From the NCBI GenBank assembly GCA_038246645.1, contig JBBRVS010000002.1:1-64000 (forward strand): a DNA stretch of 64,000 bases. The letters run 5' to 3'. Under the pieces are notes generated by a model. It worked only from the letters and a program-made list of their open reading frames with translations, was not told the DNA's origin and did not search any database. Source of the stretch: JAHCHG01 sp038246645. Lineage in GTDB: Bacteria; Acidobacteriota; Blastocatellia; Pyrinomonadales; Pyrinomonadaceae. The translations under genes and the position numbers were made by a program. Below, one piece after another: positions 18,262 to 26,931 of this stretch. Each line of letters begins with the position of its first letter. The first letter of the stretch is position 1.

Positions 18262-18299
18262 AAAAAAGGCTGTTATGATATTCATAACAGCCTTTTTTC
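18262..18299. terminator. strong bidirectional terminator
   Basis: The perfect arms AAAAAAGGCTGTTATGA and TCATAACAGCCTTTTTT flank a three-base loop. The hairpin lies between the small peptide gene and the convergent FHA-PrsW gene. Confidence 0.93.
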
Positions 18300-18303
18300 T
18301 GAC

Positions 18304-19968
18304 TTACACCTGATTTCGCCACTTTAGAACTTCATCGCGCAAAATCGGATTTTGCTGAAAACTTCCGGTTTGCCCCTGCGCGGCGGTGGCGCGTTGAATA
18401 TGCCAGTAACTCAAACCGAGTTTGCCGATTGCCCGCATATACCGGCGGCGATTCAAATATTTCCCTTCCGTCAGACCGCTGAGGCTCCAGGTCAAACTTC
18501 GAAACGCCGATGTTACAATATCGAGATGATCCTGCTGAATCATTCCGCGAGCGACATCTATTGCCAGCATTTCCTTCAAAATCCGGTTTTGACGACGCAT
18601 TACATAGATAATGAAACCGAGAAAAATCAGAAACAGAGGAACTTGTAAAATCCCATAAGCAATAAAAAACGCGCACAAACCTTCATTTTGACCGCCGAGA
18701 TTTACAACGGAACACAACTGATTCAATCCCGTGATATTGATGATTATCATAAATACGATCGTCATTCCGTTCCAGATGGCGTGCAGAATTACCGCGACAA
18801 TATAACCAGCGATCGGTGCCAGTATTCTTACCGCCCAATTATGTGATTCCCGCGAAATACCGCAGCCGATGCCGATCATTGCCGTAAATGTAACGTGAGC
18901 AAAAGGTGATAAAATACCGCGAATAAAAAATAAGATCTGCAGTTCATCGCTGCCGCCCGACAAAATTCCGCGCCCGTAATAGATAACATTTTCAACCGTT
19001 GCAAAACCGAGCGCGATGACTCCGGCAAAGACGATGCCGTCCAAAACATCATCGAAATCGCGCCGGAAAAAGATCAAAAGCAACAGAAGACCGATTCCCT
19101 TTGTACTTTCTTCAAAAATCGGGGCGGAAATTACCGCACTGGAAAGATTGCCGAGTGCTGCACTGTTTGTCGCGCTGTAAACTATATCTCCAAATAAAGT
19201 GTTGATAATATAAGAGGCAAAAATCGCCACGACACCGCCCCAGGCAAAGGACAAAGCAAGAAGCCAGATCGGTTCGGGATCATAGCGGTCAAGCCAGACG
19301 ATCGGCAAAATATAGATCATAGCCGGCAGAAAAGCGATGACCGTCGCAATTATTGCAACCACCACACCTAAATTCATTCCCAGAATCAATAACACCGGAA
19401 CGAGCAGAATTATGATCAAAAAGCTCATAATTCCGGCAACGACATATTTGCCGATCGGCTTCTGAACAGGATGGGCTTCAAGATGTCCCAAGCCGATACC
19501 CGAAATGGAGTTTTTAAATTCGACGGAAGTATTTTCCTTCGGGATCTGCGGCAGTTGAAACTCCCCGAACGGTGTAGGCAGCGGCGATTCTACCTGAATA
19601 GTAGGCAGTTGATGAATTTGTTCTGCCGTCGGAATATTTTGTTGGAAATTAAAGTCGGCTTGAGCAATAATTTTTACATTTGCCTTTACGCCGTTCGCTC
19701 CGAATTGAATCGTATCGCCGTTATTTAATTTTATATTTTGAATCTTTTGCCCGTTGACCAGAGTTCCGTTCGTGCTTTGATTATCGGTTACAAAAAAGCC
19801 GTCTGCCAATGCTTCGATAAAGGCGTGTTGTTTAGAAGCAATTTTTTCTGTTTGCGGATCAAACCGAATACTGCTGTTTTCACTCCGCCCGATGGTTATA
19901 AAGCCGTTGCTTAAGTCAAATTCCTGCCCGGCAAGCGAGCCGCTTTCAATCGTCAGAATCAGTTTCAT
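18304..19968 (-). CDS. FHA domain fused to PrsW-type membrane protease
   Basis: This 554-residue protein has an N-terminal FHA phosphothreonine-binding domain (about 1-103; GRSENSS and STNGTLVNG). A linker leads to a multi-span PrsW/CAAX-type protease domain. The presumed metal residues are E286-E287 with K290 (EESTK), E326 (FATVENV), H358 (FAHVTFTA) and H396 (ILHAIWN). PrsW in Bacillus makes the first cut in an anti-sigma factor. The FHA part would tie such cutting to Ser/Thr kinase signalling. A C-terminal cytoplasmic tail of about 100 residues follows the membrane domain. No kinase or anti-sigma gene is adjacent. Confidence 0.85.
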   Translation of the reverse strand: MKLILTIESGSLAGQEFDLSNGFITIGRSENSSIRFDPQTEKIASKQHAFIEALADGFFVTDNQSTNGTLVNGQKIQNIKLNNGDTIQFGANGVKANVKIIAQADFNFQQNIPTAEQIHQLPTIQVESPLPTPFGEFQLPQIPKENTSVEFKNSISGIGLGHLEAHPVQKPIGKYVVAGIMSFLIIILLVPVLLILGMNLGVVVAIIATVIAFLPAMIYILPIVWLDRYDPEPIWLLALSFAWGGVVAIFASYIINTLFGDIVYSATNSAALGNLSSAVISAPIFEESTKGIGLLLLLIFFRRDFDDVLDGIVFAGVIALGFATVENVIYYGRGILSGGSDELQILFFIRGILSPFAHVTFTAMIGIGCGISRESHNWAVRILAPIAGYIVAVILHAIWNGMTIVFMIIINITGLNQLCSVVNLGGQNEGLCAFFIAYGILQVPLFLIFLGFIIYVMRRQNRILKEMLAIDVARGMIQQDHLDIVTSAFRSLTWSLSGLTEGKYLNRRRYMRAIGKLGLSYWHIQRATAAQGQTGSFQQNPILRDEVLKWRNQV

Positions 19969-19985
19969 AAAGCAATCATAAAAAT

Positions 19986-20033
19986 AAAAAATTCAAAGTC
20001 AAGTTTTTTTTCCTGACTTTGAATTTTTTTTTT
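19986..20033. terminator. terminator of the LVIVD/FG-GAP gene
   Basis: The arms ATTCAAAGTCA and TGACTTTGAAT form a hairpin bordered by A and T runs, just beyond the stop codon of the minus-strand gene. Confidence 0.8.
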
Positions 20034-20053
20034 AATAATTGTGTTAAAAGAGT

Positions 20054-22126
20054 TTAAGGATTGACCGAAGCCGGCGATGGAAGATCGCCGTTTTGCCCGA
20101 AAACTCTTGAACTAAACGCGCCGTCCGAACTATTCAGACGATACCAGACATTTTCGGTCTGCCGAAAAACAGATATATCCGCTTTGCCGTCGCCGTCAAA
20201 ATCAGCCGGAATCGGTAGATCGGCGGCAAGTCCGAAGCGACTAACAGTTATAGAATTTGTTTGGGAATTCAGGATATACCAATTTCCTTCCGACGGACGA
20301 TAGACGGCAAAATCGAATCTGCCGTCGCCGTCAAAATCGGCGGACAGCGGTTTATCGGTATTGATGCCGAATGAAATGATCAAAGGCAAACTCGAAGAAC
20401 TTTGCATAACATACCAGGTTCCGCTCGAAGGTCTGTAAATAGCTAAATCCGCCTTTCCGTCGCCTTCATAATCCCCGGAAAAAGCCTTGTCGCCCGTTTG
20501 TCCCCATTTAATAATTCTAATTCCGAGCGAACTTTGCTGAATATACCAAACGCCGGTTGAAGGTCGCCAAATGGCAATATCGGTTTTACCGTCGGCATCA
20601 TAATCCGCCGCGACCGGAATATCACCGTTTGTCCCGAATTGTTGGGCTGAAAAACCGTTCGTGCTGCCCAAAATATACCAAACTCCCGATAGAGGTCGCC
20701 AAACGGCGATGTCTGTTTTTCCGTCGCCGTCGTAATCTCCGGAAACCAGTTTATCACCGCTTAAACCGAAGTTTGTCGAATTATTCGCACCGGTTGAACT
20801 CGTTTCAATGTTCCATATTCCGGTATTCGGCGAATAGACGGAGAAATCCGTTTTACCGTCACCGTCGAAATCCGAAACTTGGTTTTTCGGCAAAGCATTA
20901 ACCTGGCTGGCATCCAAAACCAATAAACCGTTGGTCATATCTCCGGCTAAAACCTTATCTTGCCCCAAAAACGGATAAACCGCCCAATTTCCGTCGTAGG
21001 TGGTCGGCAAAATATTTTGCAGATTCTCGCTGCCGCACACAACATCCCAGGGTTCGGCGGTCAAAGATCTTTCCTTTTCTTCCAAAGGCGGCGCAAAAGC
21101 GGTCTGGTAAGTGTCATATTGCCCGACCCGTTTCGGGTTTGCCGGTTCGGAAATATCGAAAACCTGGACTCCGGCTTGATACCACGCGACATATAAAAAA
21201 TTTCCCATCACGACCGGATTATGCGGAGTTACGGCATTTAAGCCTAAATCATTCATTCCGATGCGATTGACGAGCAAAGGCTGTGCCGGATTCGTGATGT
21301 TATAAACGCGTACATCGCCGTTGCCGCTGGTTGTTTCGCGGCAACTGTAGAGATAATTTCCGTCTTCGCTCGACCAACTGCTATGCATCGAATTTCCGGC
21401 GGTCGTGCTTGTCTGATCTTCAATAAATCCTAAAAGCGTCGGGGCTTGCGTCGTAATATTTGAAATATCGTAAATTTCGGTTCTGCCGCGGTTTGAAGAA
21501 TTTCCCCAACCCGAAGTGAACATACGGTTTCCGCGAATGTGCATAGCGTGAACCCAATTAACCTCGGTCGGATTCAAATCGCGTACGAAAACCGGATTTG
21601 CCGGATTGCTGATGTTGATGAATTTTATGATTTTGTTGGAAAATCCGTTGAAATTTTCGATCAGATAATCGCCCCAGATCATCATTTCGTGAATCGAATT
21701 AAACCCGTTGCCGGTTGTCGAATTAACTCTTCCGAGCAATGCCGGATTATACGGATCGGTTAAATCAACAATATGAACGCCTTGTCCGTTGCCGCTGCCG
21801 AAATAGCCGCGATTACCGACAACGATGGCTTCGAGAAATTGAATATTCGCGCCCGGATTGTACCATGAAGCCAGAACCGGATTATTTATATCGGTAATGT
21901 CGTAAATAAAAACCCCGCGACAGTTAAAACTTCCCTGCACGGCGATATTTCCGTCGGCGTAAATATCGGCAAACTTTAATCTTGAACTCGTTGCACAAGT
22001 CGGCGTAATTTGCGCCTTAAGTCGCACTTTTTGAGCAAAAACAGTTTCGCCGAAACTTACAATAACAACCAACAAAACTAAAAAAAATACAATAAAATTC
22101 GTATTTTTAAACAGCTTAGAATTCAT
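20054..22126 (-). CDS. secreted LVIVD-repeat and FG-GAP/VCBS-repeat protein
   Basis: This 690-residue protein has a signal peptide (ending near ETVFAQ). LVIVD beta-propeller repeats of the type GVFIYDITDINNPVL and GVHIVDLTDPYNPALL cover about residues 40-390. About seven repeats built on DFDGDGKTD/DYDGDGKTDIAVWRP follow to the C-terminus, each with the calcium-binding DxDGDG loop and a WYIL strand. It is probably an extracellular or outer-surface propeller protein; the binding partner is unknown. The ATG with GGAG upstream is six codons inside the longest frame. It is monocistronic. Confidence 0.85.
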   Translation of the reverse strand: MNSKLFKNTNFIVFFLVLLVVIVSFGETVFAQKVRLKAQITPTCATSSRLKFADIYADGNIAVQGSFNCRGVFIYDITDINNPVLASWYNPGANIQFLEAIVVGNRGYFGSGNGQGVHIVDLTDPYNPALLGRVNSTTGNGFNSIHEMMIWGDYLIENFNGFSNKIIKFINISNPANPVFVRDLNPTEVNWVHAMHIRGNRMFTSGWGNSSNRGRTEIYDISNITTQAPTLLGFIEDQTSTTAGNSMHSSWSSEDGNYLYSCRETTSGNGDVRVYNITNPAQPLLVNRIGMNDLGLNAVTPHNPVVMGNFLYVAWYQAGVQVFDISEPANPKRVGQYDTYQTAFAPPLEEKERSLTAEPWDVVCGSENLQNILPTTYDGNWAVYPFLGQDKVLAGDMTNGLLVLDASQVNALPKNQVSDFDGDGKTDFSVYSPNTGIWNIETSSTGANNSTNFGLSGDKLVSGDYDGDGKTDIAVWRPLSGVWYILGSTNGFSAQQFGTNGDIPVAADYDADGKTDIAIWRPSTGVWYIQQSSLGIRIIKWGQTGDKAFSGDYEGDGKADLAIYRPSSGTWYVMQSSSSLPLIISFGINTDKPLSADFDGDGRFDFAVYRPSEGNWYILNSQTNSITVSRFGLAADLPIPADFDGDGKADISVFRQTENVWYRLNSSDGAFSSRVFGQNGDLPSPASVNP

Positions 22127-22267
22127 CTTTTTCTCCAGGGGCAAATAAATTGTTTAGACAGACGATTATTTTTACTTATTTTTAAGGAAATAACAAGTGG
22201 TTTGAATAAATGGATTTAAGAATTTACACAGGTAAATCCCGATTATCGATTTTTCGAAAATTGATAA

Positions 22268-22915
22268 TCAGGAAACCGCTTGCGAAGCCTCGCGCATAAT
22301 CAGATCGAAAGTGCCGGGAGCAACTTTACGAAACCGTCGATTTCTGTTGAGCGAAACAGCAATCGAGATCGTCGGATTATTGCCTTTGAATTCAAATCCG
22401 CCGGTCAGCAGTTGCGTATAAAGATCATTGACGTGCAGCGGTCGGCTCGCTTCCCGAAGCAGCAGAGTGCAAGCTTGAGTGATCGTCCGGTCGGCAAAAC
22501 GATGACTCAAAGGTTCGACATTATGGTTGATCGGCGGAACATTTCTCGGATTATTATTAATATATGAAACCGAACCGCCCGAATTTCTGTAATTTGAGTG
22601 CGGTGGTTGTGGTTGAGATTGATTATTAGGATTTGACCGCGGTGGCATATTCATTTCTTTCTGAACATCATAGTTATTATCATACTGAACCGGCGGATTC
22701 ACTTTCCAGGTTTTATTGCTCGAACCCATTGTCGCCAGAAGACTGTAAATCGCCTGTTCGGTTTGCGCCGCGCTGTTTTCCATCGCCTGAATTTCCTGAC
22801 GCAAACTTTCCGCTTCGGTTTCGACTTCGCGCAATCTGCCCAAAAGACGATTCTGCGCGTTCCGCGTCTGTCGCAAACTCTGTTCCAACGTCGCTATCAG
22901 ATTTTCGTTTATCAT
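22268..22915 (-). CDS. coiled-coil protein with C-terminal winged-helix domain
   Basis: This 215-residue protein has an N-terminal coiled coil (about 5-60, LEQSLRQTRNAQNRLLGRL onward). A long Asn/Pro/Gln-rich linker follows (about 75-145). The C-terminal domain of about 70 residues (ITQACTLLLREASRPLHV to RFRKVAPGTFDLI) resembles the HARE-HTH winged helix, as in the RNA polymerase delta subunit. A DNA- or polymerase-associated role is inferred, not shown. The ATG with AAGAAG upstream is preferred to a longer frame. It lies after the polyprenyl synthase gene and is separated from it by a hairpin repeat. Confidence 0.65.
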   Translation of the reverse strand: MINENLIATLEQSLRQTRNAQNRLLGRLREVETEAESLRQEIQAMENSAAQTEQAIYSLLATMGSSNKTWKVNPPVQYDNNYDVQKEMNMPPRSNPNNQSQPQPPHSNYRNSGGSVSYINNNPRNVPPINHNVEPLSHRFADRTITQACTLLLREASRPLHVNDLYTQLLTGGFEFKGNNPTISIAVSLNRNRRFRKVAPGTFDLIMREASQAVS

Positions 22916-22923
22916 AATCTTCT

Positions 22924-22983
22924 TAATGGTGAATGATGAATTAAAAAATAAATTCACCATTCATAATTCACTATTCACCATTA
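22924..22983. repeat. inverted repeat with ATTCACCAT units
   Basis: Arms 22924-22942 and 22965-22983 match in 17 of 19 positions and contain several ATTCACCAT words. It separates the polyprenyl synthase and winged-helix genes and may attenuate transcription. Confidence 0.7.
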
Positions 22984-22986
22984 AAC

Positions 22987-24006
22987 CTACTTGTTTCTTT
23001 CAATCATATAACCCGGAATTTCCTCTAAGGCTAAACGATACTCTGTTTTCGGCAAAATTTCAAGATTTTTTATGGAAAGGTCGGCAAACTCGTAAGCCCG
23101 TTTTCTGGTTTCATTTAACAAACCGTATCGGTCTAATTTATCGAGAAGCGACTTTCTGGAAACATTTTCATAATTGCCGTCGTGCATAATCGTTTCCAAA
23201 TCCTTTTTGATTTCGGGCTGTTTTTTGACTAATAAGATCAAAGGCAGAGTCAATTTCCCTTCCAGCAGATCGGCGCCCGAAGCCTTGCCCAAAACTTCTT
23301 TTTCCGCCGTAAAATCAAGCACATCGTCGGCAAGCTGAAAAGCCGTTCCGAGATTCATTCCGTAATCTTTGAGAGCCTTTCGCTCCTCAGCGGTCGCGCC
23401 GCCGACAATCGCGCCGATCTCGCAGCACGCCGAAAAAAGATATGCGGTTTTTCTCTGCAAAATATCGAAATACTCGGTTTCGGAAATATCCGATCTGCCG
23501 AGCGTCGTTAGTTGAAGAAGTTCGCCTTCGGTCATTTTGCGCGTTACGAAAGTCAAAATATCGAGAATTTCCAGCGAACCTTCCTGCAAACTCGTTTCAA
23601 ACGCCGACATATACAGCCAATCGCCCATCAAAACCGAAGCCTGATTGCCAAACCGCGCATTGACCGACGGACGATTCCGGCGCATATCCGAATTATCAAT
23701 TATATCGTCGTGAACGAGCGTCGCCGTATGCAGAAATTCCATAACAGTGGCAATCCGAATCGAATTTTCCGCCTTTCCGTCACCGCCGACCGCATAATTC
23801 GACAAAATATTGAGTGCCGGACGCACCCGCTTGCCGCCTGATTTCTGTAAATAATCGCCTAAATAATTGATCACCTGAATATTTGAATTTGCCTGCCGCT
23901 CGAATTCCTTTTCGATCAGGGCGAGTTCCGATTTAATCAAATTAAAAATCTTTTGCGCCGCGATCTGCGGATTTAGTTTTTCTCTGATTGGTGAAAATGT
24001 CTGCAT
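22987..24006 (-). CDS. polyprenyl diphosphate synthase
   Basis: This 339-residue trans-prenyltransferase extends allylic diphosphates with isopentenyl diphosphate, probably to the C35-C45 side chain of menaquinone. Both aspartate-rich motifs are present: LVHDDIIDNSDMRRNRP and QLADDVLDFTA. The GGKRVRPAL opening is also intact. Length and motif context fit the long-chain (octaprenyl/heptaprenyl) class, but product length cannot be fixed by eye. No quinone genes adjoin it. A GxxExxY gene flanked by inverted repeats lies upstream. Confidence 0.9.
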   Translation of the reverse strand: MQTFSPIREKLNPQIAAQKIFNLIKSELALIEKEFERQANSNIQVINYLGDYLQKSGGKRVRPALNILSNYAVGGDGKAENSIRIATVMEFLHTATLVHDDIIDNSDMRRNRPSVNARFGNQASVLMGDWLYMSAFETSLQEGSLEILDILTFVTRKMTEGELLQLTTLGRSDISETEYFDILQRKTAYLFSACCEIGAIVGGATAEERKALKDYGMNLGTAFQLADDVLDFTAEKEVLGKASGADLLEGKLTLPLILLVKKQPEIKKDLETIMHDGNYENVSRKSLLDKLDRYGLLNETRKRAYEFADLSIKNLEILPKTEYRLALEEIPGYMIERNK

Positions 24007-24013
24007 TGAATTT

Positions 24014-24485
24014 TAAACCGCGAAATACGCGAAATACGCGAAAAAAAATCATTAAATTACACTCAATTTCTTAGACCAGACGATTCGATAATATTCCAAA
24101 TTTGGGAAATGTCCGAAATTTACTAACAAACCGAGTTGATAATTTGTTGCTTTAAGATAATTCATTATCTGGGCGTGATGTTCTTTTGCCAAAGAATTAA
24201 CGGCTTTGATTTCAACAATTATCTTATCAAAACAACTAAAATCAGGTTTAAATGAACTTTCCAATTTACGTCCGCGATAGTAAATATTAAGACATTGTTG
24301 GGCAAGAAAAGGAATTTTTTGATGCTCAAATTCTATTCCTAAACATTCTTGATAAACCGGCTCAACAAATCCGCAACCTTTTTCCTTATAAACTGCAAAA
24401 CACGCTCCGATTATCGCATAACTTTCATCTTTATAAATCAAGTCCGACATATTTTTTTTTAGCGTTTTTTGCGTTTTTCGCGGTT
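24014..24485. repeat. inverted-repeat unit enclosing the GxxExxY gene
   Basis: The left end TTAAACCGCGAAATACGCG (24009-24046) and the right end (24459-24486, reading AACCGCGAAAAACGC on the minus strand) are imperfect inverted copies. Each ends in an A run toward the gene. Together they bracket exactly one coding sequence, which suggests a mobile or formerly mobile unit. Confidence 0.6.
24052..24450 (-). CDS. GxxExxY protein
   Basis: This 132-residue protein belongs to the GxxExxY family. The signature reads GFVEPVYQE near residues 27-35, and later segments include KLESSFKPDFSCFDKIIVEIKAV and HHAQIMNYLKATNYQLGLLVNFG. The family has a PD-(D/E)XK nuclease-like core (D and EIK are visible), but no function is established. 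Copies often occur many times in a genome near repeats. Here the gene is enclosed by inverted repeats built from CGCGAAA-type words, between polyprenyl synthase and yajQ. Confidence 0.85.
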   Translation of the reverse strand: MSDLIYKDESYAIIGACFAVYKEKGCGFVEPVYQECLGIEFEHQKIPFLAQQCLNIYYRGRKLESSFKPDFSCFDKIIVEIKAVNSLAKEHHAQIMNYLKATNYQLGLLVNFGHFPNLEYYRIVWSKKLSVI

Positions 24486-24981
24486 AAGTACTCCGATAAT
24501 TATCGAATTTCATATCAATCCCGAAATCATTGCCTTTTAAAGCGGCGATCACTTCCTGCAGAATATCGCGGTCTTTGCCGGAAACTCTGACGGAATCGCC
24601 CTGAATCGTAGATTGAACTTTTATTTTTTGATCTTTGATGAATTTGACGATTTCCTTCGCCTTTTCGGTCGGAATTCCCTGCTGAATTTTCGTTAATTGG
24701 CGAACCGTGCCGCCCGCCGATGGTTCGATCTTGCTGTATTCCAGAGCTTTTAGAGAGATCCCGCGTTTGATCAGTTTGCTTTGCAGAATGTCGTTCATAT
24801 TCCGCAATTTCGTTTCGTCTTCCGCGCTTAAAATTATGTCGTTGTCGTGCAGCTCGATCAGAGCCTTGCTGCCTTTGAAATCAAATCTTTGACTGATCTC
24901 CTTTTTCGTTTGATTGATCGCGTTACCAACTTCCGCATAATCCGTTTTAGAAACTATGTCGAATGAATTTTCTTTTGCCAT
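24484..24981 (-). CDS. yajQ: YajQ family nucleotide-binding protein
   Basis: This 165-residue protein has the length and two-ferredoxin-fold pattern of YajQ (opening FDIVSKTDYAEVGNAINQ, then RFDFKGS and SVRVSGKDRDILQEVIAALK). Members bind cyclic di-GMP or nucleic acid and influence transcription or virulence in some Gram-negatives; the role here is inferred. The start is the ATG preceded by AGAGGA rather than 15 codons earlier. The stop codon lies next to the repeat that borders the GxxExxY unit. Confidence 0.92.
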   Translation of the reverse strand: MAKENSFDIVSKTDYAEVGNAINQTKKEISQRFDFKGSKALIELHDNDIILSAEDETKLRNMNDILQSKLIKRGISLKALEYSKIEPSAGGTVRQLTKIQQGIPTEKAKEIVKFIKDQKIKVQSTIQGDSVRVSGKDRDILQEVIAALKGNDFGIDMKFDNYRST

Positions 24982-25026
24982 ATTTTTCCTCTGAACAAAG
25001 AATAACATCAATTTTTTTTGTATCAA

Positions 25027-25482
25027 AACGCCTCGAAAATAAATATCATTTGCTATTTAAATGATTTTGCCCGAAATATTTTCCGCAAGTTTTTTTGCTC
25101 TTTTTGCCGAAATCCATTTTTGAAAAACGAATGAGCAAAATTTGGAATTCGTTTTTTTTATTTTTCAAAAATAATTCAAAACTAACCTCGTTTTACAATT
25201 GACAAATTTCAAAAATAAAGGCAAATTCAAATTTAATTTTTATAGCGAAAATCATCGCCATAACCGACGAAGCCGATTGATTTTATTTAATATTTTGATG
25301 TTTATTCCAATATCTTCCACGGGATACGGAAAAATATCAGGGCAAAATTGTTTATTCCCTGCAAAAAATAAAATAATCTACGAAAATTTAATATAAATTT
25401 CAGTTCAAAATCATAGTTTAAAGATTGAAGTTTAGTTATATTTCTTCCACTTAAATTTTTATGAATTTAGGAAACTATTTCT
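25027..25482. other. gene-poor AT-rich spacer
   Basis: Between yajQ and the next small gene I see no convincing coding region. A 65-codon plus-strand frame at 25199-25396 lacks a ribosome binding site and has a random-looking composition. The stretch is rich in A and T runs and may hold divergent promoters. Confidence 0.5.
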
Positions 25483-25674
25483 ATGCCTTTTTTGAATACT
25501 AAGAAAAGAAAAAAACATCTTTGTTATTACGGTTACGCCCGTACTCCCTGGTATCGAGTTTATTGTACGACCTGCGACAAGGTTGTCACAAGCAATCTGC
25601 CAAAACTGATTTTTGCAAGTGTTTTGCTGTGTTCGTTTATTTTTACAGGTTTTATGATTTTATTAAAATTCTAA
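25483..25674 (+). CDS. small cysteine-containing membrane protein
   Basis: This 63-residue protein has a basic start (TKKRKKH), cysteines at 14, 28 and 31 (the latter two as CTTC) and a C-terminal membrane span (about 42-61). A weak AGGA lies about a dozen bases before the ATG. The layout suggests a small zinc or redox membrane protein, but no family is recognised. The last 12 bases overlap the end of tatD on the other strand. Confidence 0.45.
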   Translation: MPFLNTKKRKKHLCYYGYARTPWYRVYCTTCDKVVTSNLPKLIFASVLLCSFIFTGFMILLKF

Positions 25675-26460
25675 ATCGAGCCGGAAAAACGCAAGGAAAT
25701 TTTCCGTTGTATGTTTTGCCAGTTTTTCCAGTTCGATTCCGTAAAAATCAGCCAGAAACCTCGCGGTTTCAACAACCCGCGCCGGTTCATTGCGTTTTCC
25801 GCGAAACGGAATCGGCGTTAAATACGGGCAATCGGTTTCGATCAAAAGTTTTTCAAAGGGCACAACGCGGGCGGAATCTCTCAAATTTTCCGCCTTTTTA
25901 AAGGTTACGTTTCCGGCAAACGAAATCAAAAACCCGATTTTCATCAAGTCATTTGCCATTTCCGCGCTGCCGCCGAAACAGTGCATTATTCCGCCGCGAA
26001 AATTTTTGTGCGAACATTCTTCGCGCAAAATTTTAACGGTTAAATCATCGGCATCGCGCGAATGAATAATGATCGGCAAATCGAGTTCGCGCGCCACATT
26101 TATCTGTCGCCGAAAAACTTTTTCCTGAATGTCGCGCGGCGAATGATCGTAATAAAAATCCAGACCGATCTCACCCCACGCAATAATTTTTTTAGAATCT
26201 TTAACTAACTTTATCAGACGCGCTTCAACTTCTTCATCATATTCTTTTGCGTCGTGCGGATGAAGCCCGACCGATGCAAAAATATTCTCGTATTTTTCCG
26301 CCAATGCGACCGTTTTTTCAAACGAATCATCCTTCGGCGTTCCCGTTCCGATATTGAGCATCGCCCGAACGCCCGCATCAAGCGCACTTTGAATTACTTC
26401 TTCGCGGTCTTCGTCAAATTGTTCGCCGTCAATATGGCAATGTGAGTCTATAAAAATCAT
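25663..26460 (-). CDS. tatD: TatD family metal-dependent hydrolase
   Basis: This 265-residue TIM-barrel metallohydrolase belongs to the TatD DNase family, which has 3'-5' exonuclease activity in studied members. Metal ligands are visible: DSHCHID at the start, EIGLDFYYD, IIHSRDA, HCFGG and IETDCPYL near the end. The start overlaps the end of the upstream antitoxin-like gene by 4 bases, so it appears co-translated with the metG-to-tatD string. The metG-tatD link is common in bacteria; here it is interrupted by a toxin cassette. Confidence 0.93.
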   Translation of the reverse strand: MIFIDSHCHIDGEQFDEDREEVIQSALDAGVRAMLNIGTGTPKDDSFEKTVALAEKYENIFASVGLHPHDAKEYDEEVEARLIKLVKDSKKIIAWGEIGLDFYYDHSPRDIQEKVFRRQINVARELDLPIIIHSRDADDLTVKILREECSHKNFRGGIMHCFGGSAEMANDLMKIGFLISFAGNVTFKKAENLRDSARVVPFEKLLIETDCPYLTPIPFRGKRNEPARVVETARFLADFYGIELEKLAKHTTENFLAFFRLDLEF

Positions 26461-26672
26461 TTGTGGTTTAATTCAGTTTGATGTTTTTCAGTAATTCTTA
26501 TCAAAAATCGCAAGGCTTCATTAACTGATTTCGAGTCAGGGAAAATCTTGGCAACATCAACATCGAGTTGAATTTGATTTAATAATTTTCTACCTTCGCC
26601 AACTTTTCTGACCTTCAAACTTTTCAAATCATATTCGGGTTTTAATTCATTATTCAAAGTTTCCGTGTTCAT
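26457..26672 (-). CDS. probable antitoxin partner of BrnT
   Basis: This 71-residue protein lies immediately after the BrnT toxin gene and overlaps it by 23 bases, the usual place for the antitoxin. It lacks a recognisable BrnA ribbon-helix-helix signature, though the C-terminal half (DSKSVNEALRFLIRITEKH) could be a short helical DNA-binding or toxin-binding segment. Its stop overlaps the tatD start. Antitoxin function is inferred from position only. Confidence 0.55.
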   Translation of the reverse strand: MNTETLNNELKPEYDLKSLKVRKVGEGRKLLNQIQLDVDVAKIFPDSKSVNEALRFLIRITEKHQTELNHK

Positions 26673-26931
26673 AATCTCTCCGTTCTTTAGAAGTTATCTC
26701 TCGTGCGCTGATTATTCTGATTATATCTACAATTTCCGTATAAGAAACAATTAAAAGCCGATTCTGGTCGGATTCTCCAACAATTAAAAAACGATTTTCT
26801 TCAACTGAATGCTTTTCATCAAAAAAATCAATAAAGAAATAATCATTCCAAACAGTTATTGCTTCTTCAAAACTAATGCCGTGTTTTTTAAGGTTTATTT
26901 CGGCTTTTTTGGAATTCCAATCAAATTTCAT
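26650..26931 (-). CDS. brnT: BrnT family toxin
   Basis: This 93-residue protein matches BrnT closely: it opens FDWNSKKAEINLKKHGISF, continues EEAITVWNDYFF, and ends IIRIISAREITSKERRDYE. These are the core motifs of this RelE-like ribonuclease toxin. BrnT slows growth by cutting RNA until neutralised by BrnA. I start it at the ATG giving MKFDW, as the longer frame runs into the upstream gene. The cassette sits inside the metG-tatD operon. Confidence 0.88.
   Translation of the reverse strand: MKFDWNSKKAEINLKKHGISFEEAITVWNDYFFIDFFDEKHSVEENRFLIVGESDQNRLLIVSYTEIVDIIRIISAREITSKERRDYEHGNFE

Noticed and set aside
25199..25396. 65-codon plus-strand frame after yajQ
   Set aside because: No ribosome binding site, Lys/Asn-rich sequence with no domain, in AT-rich spacer DNA.
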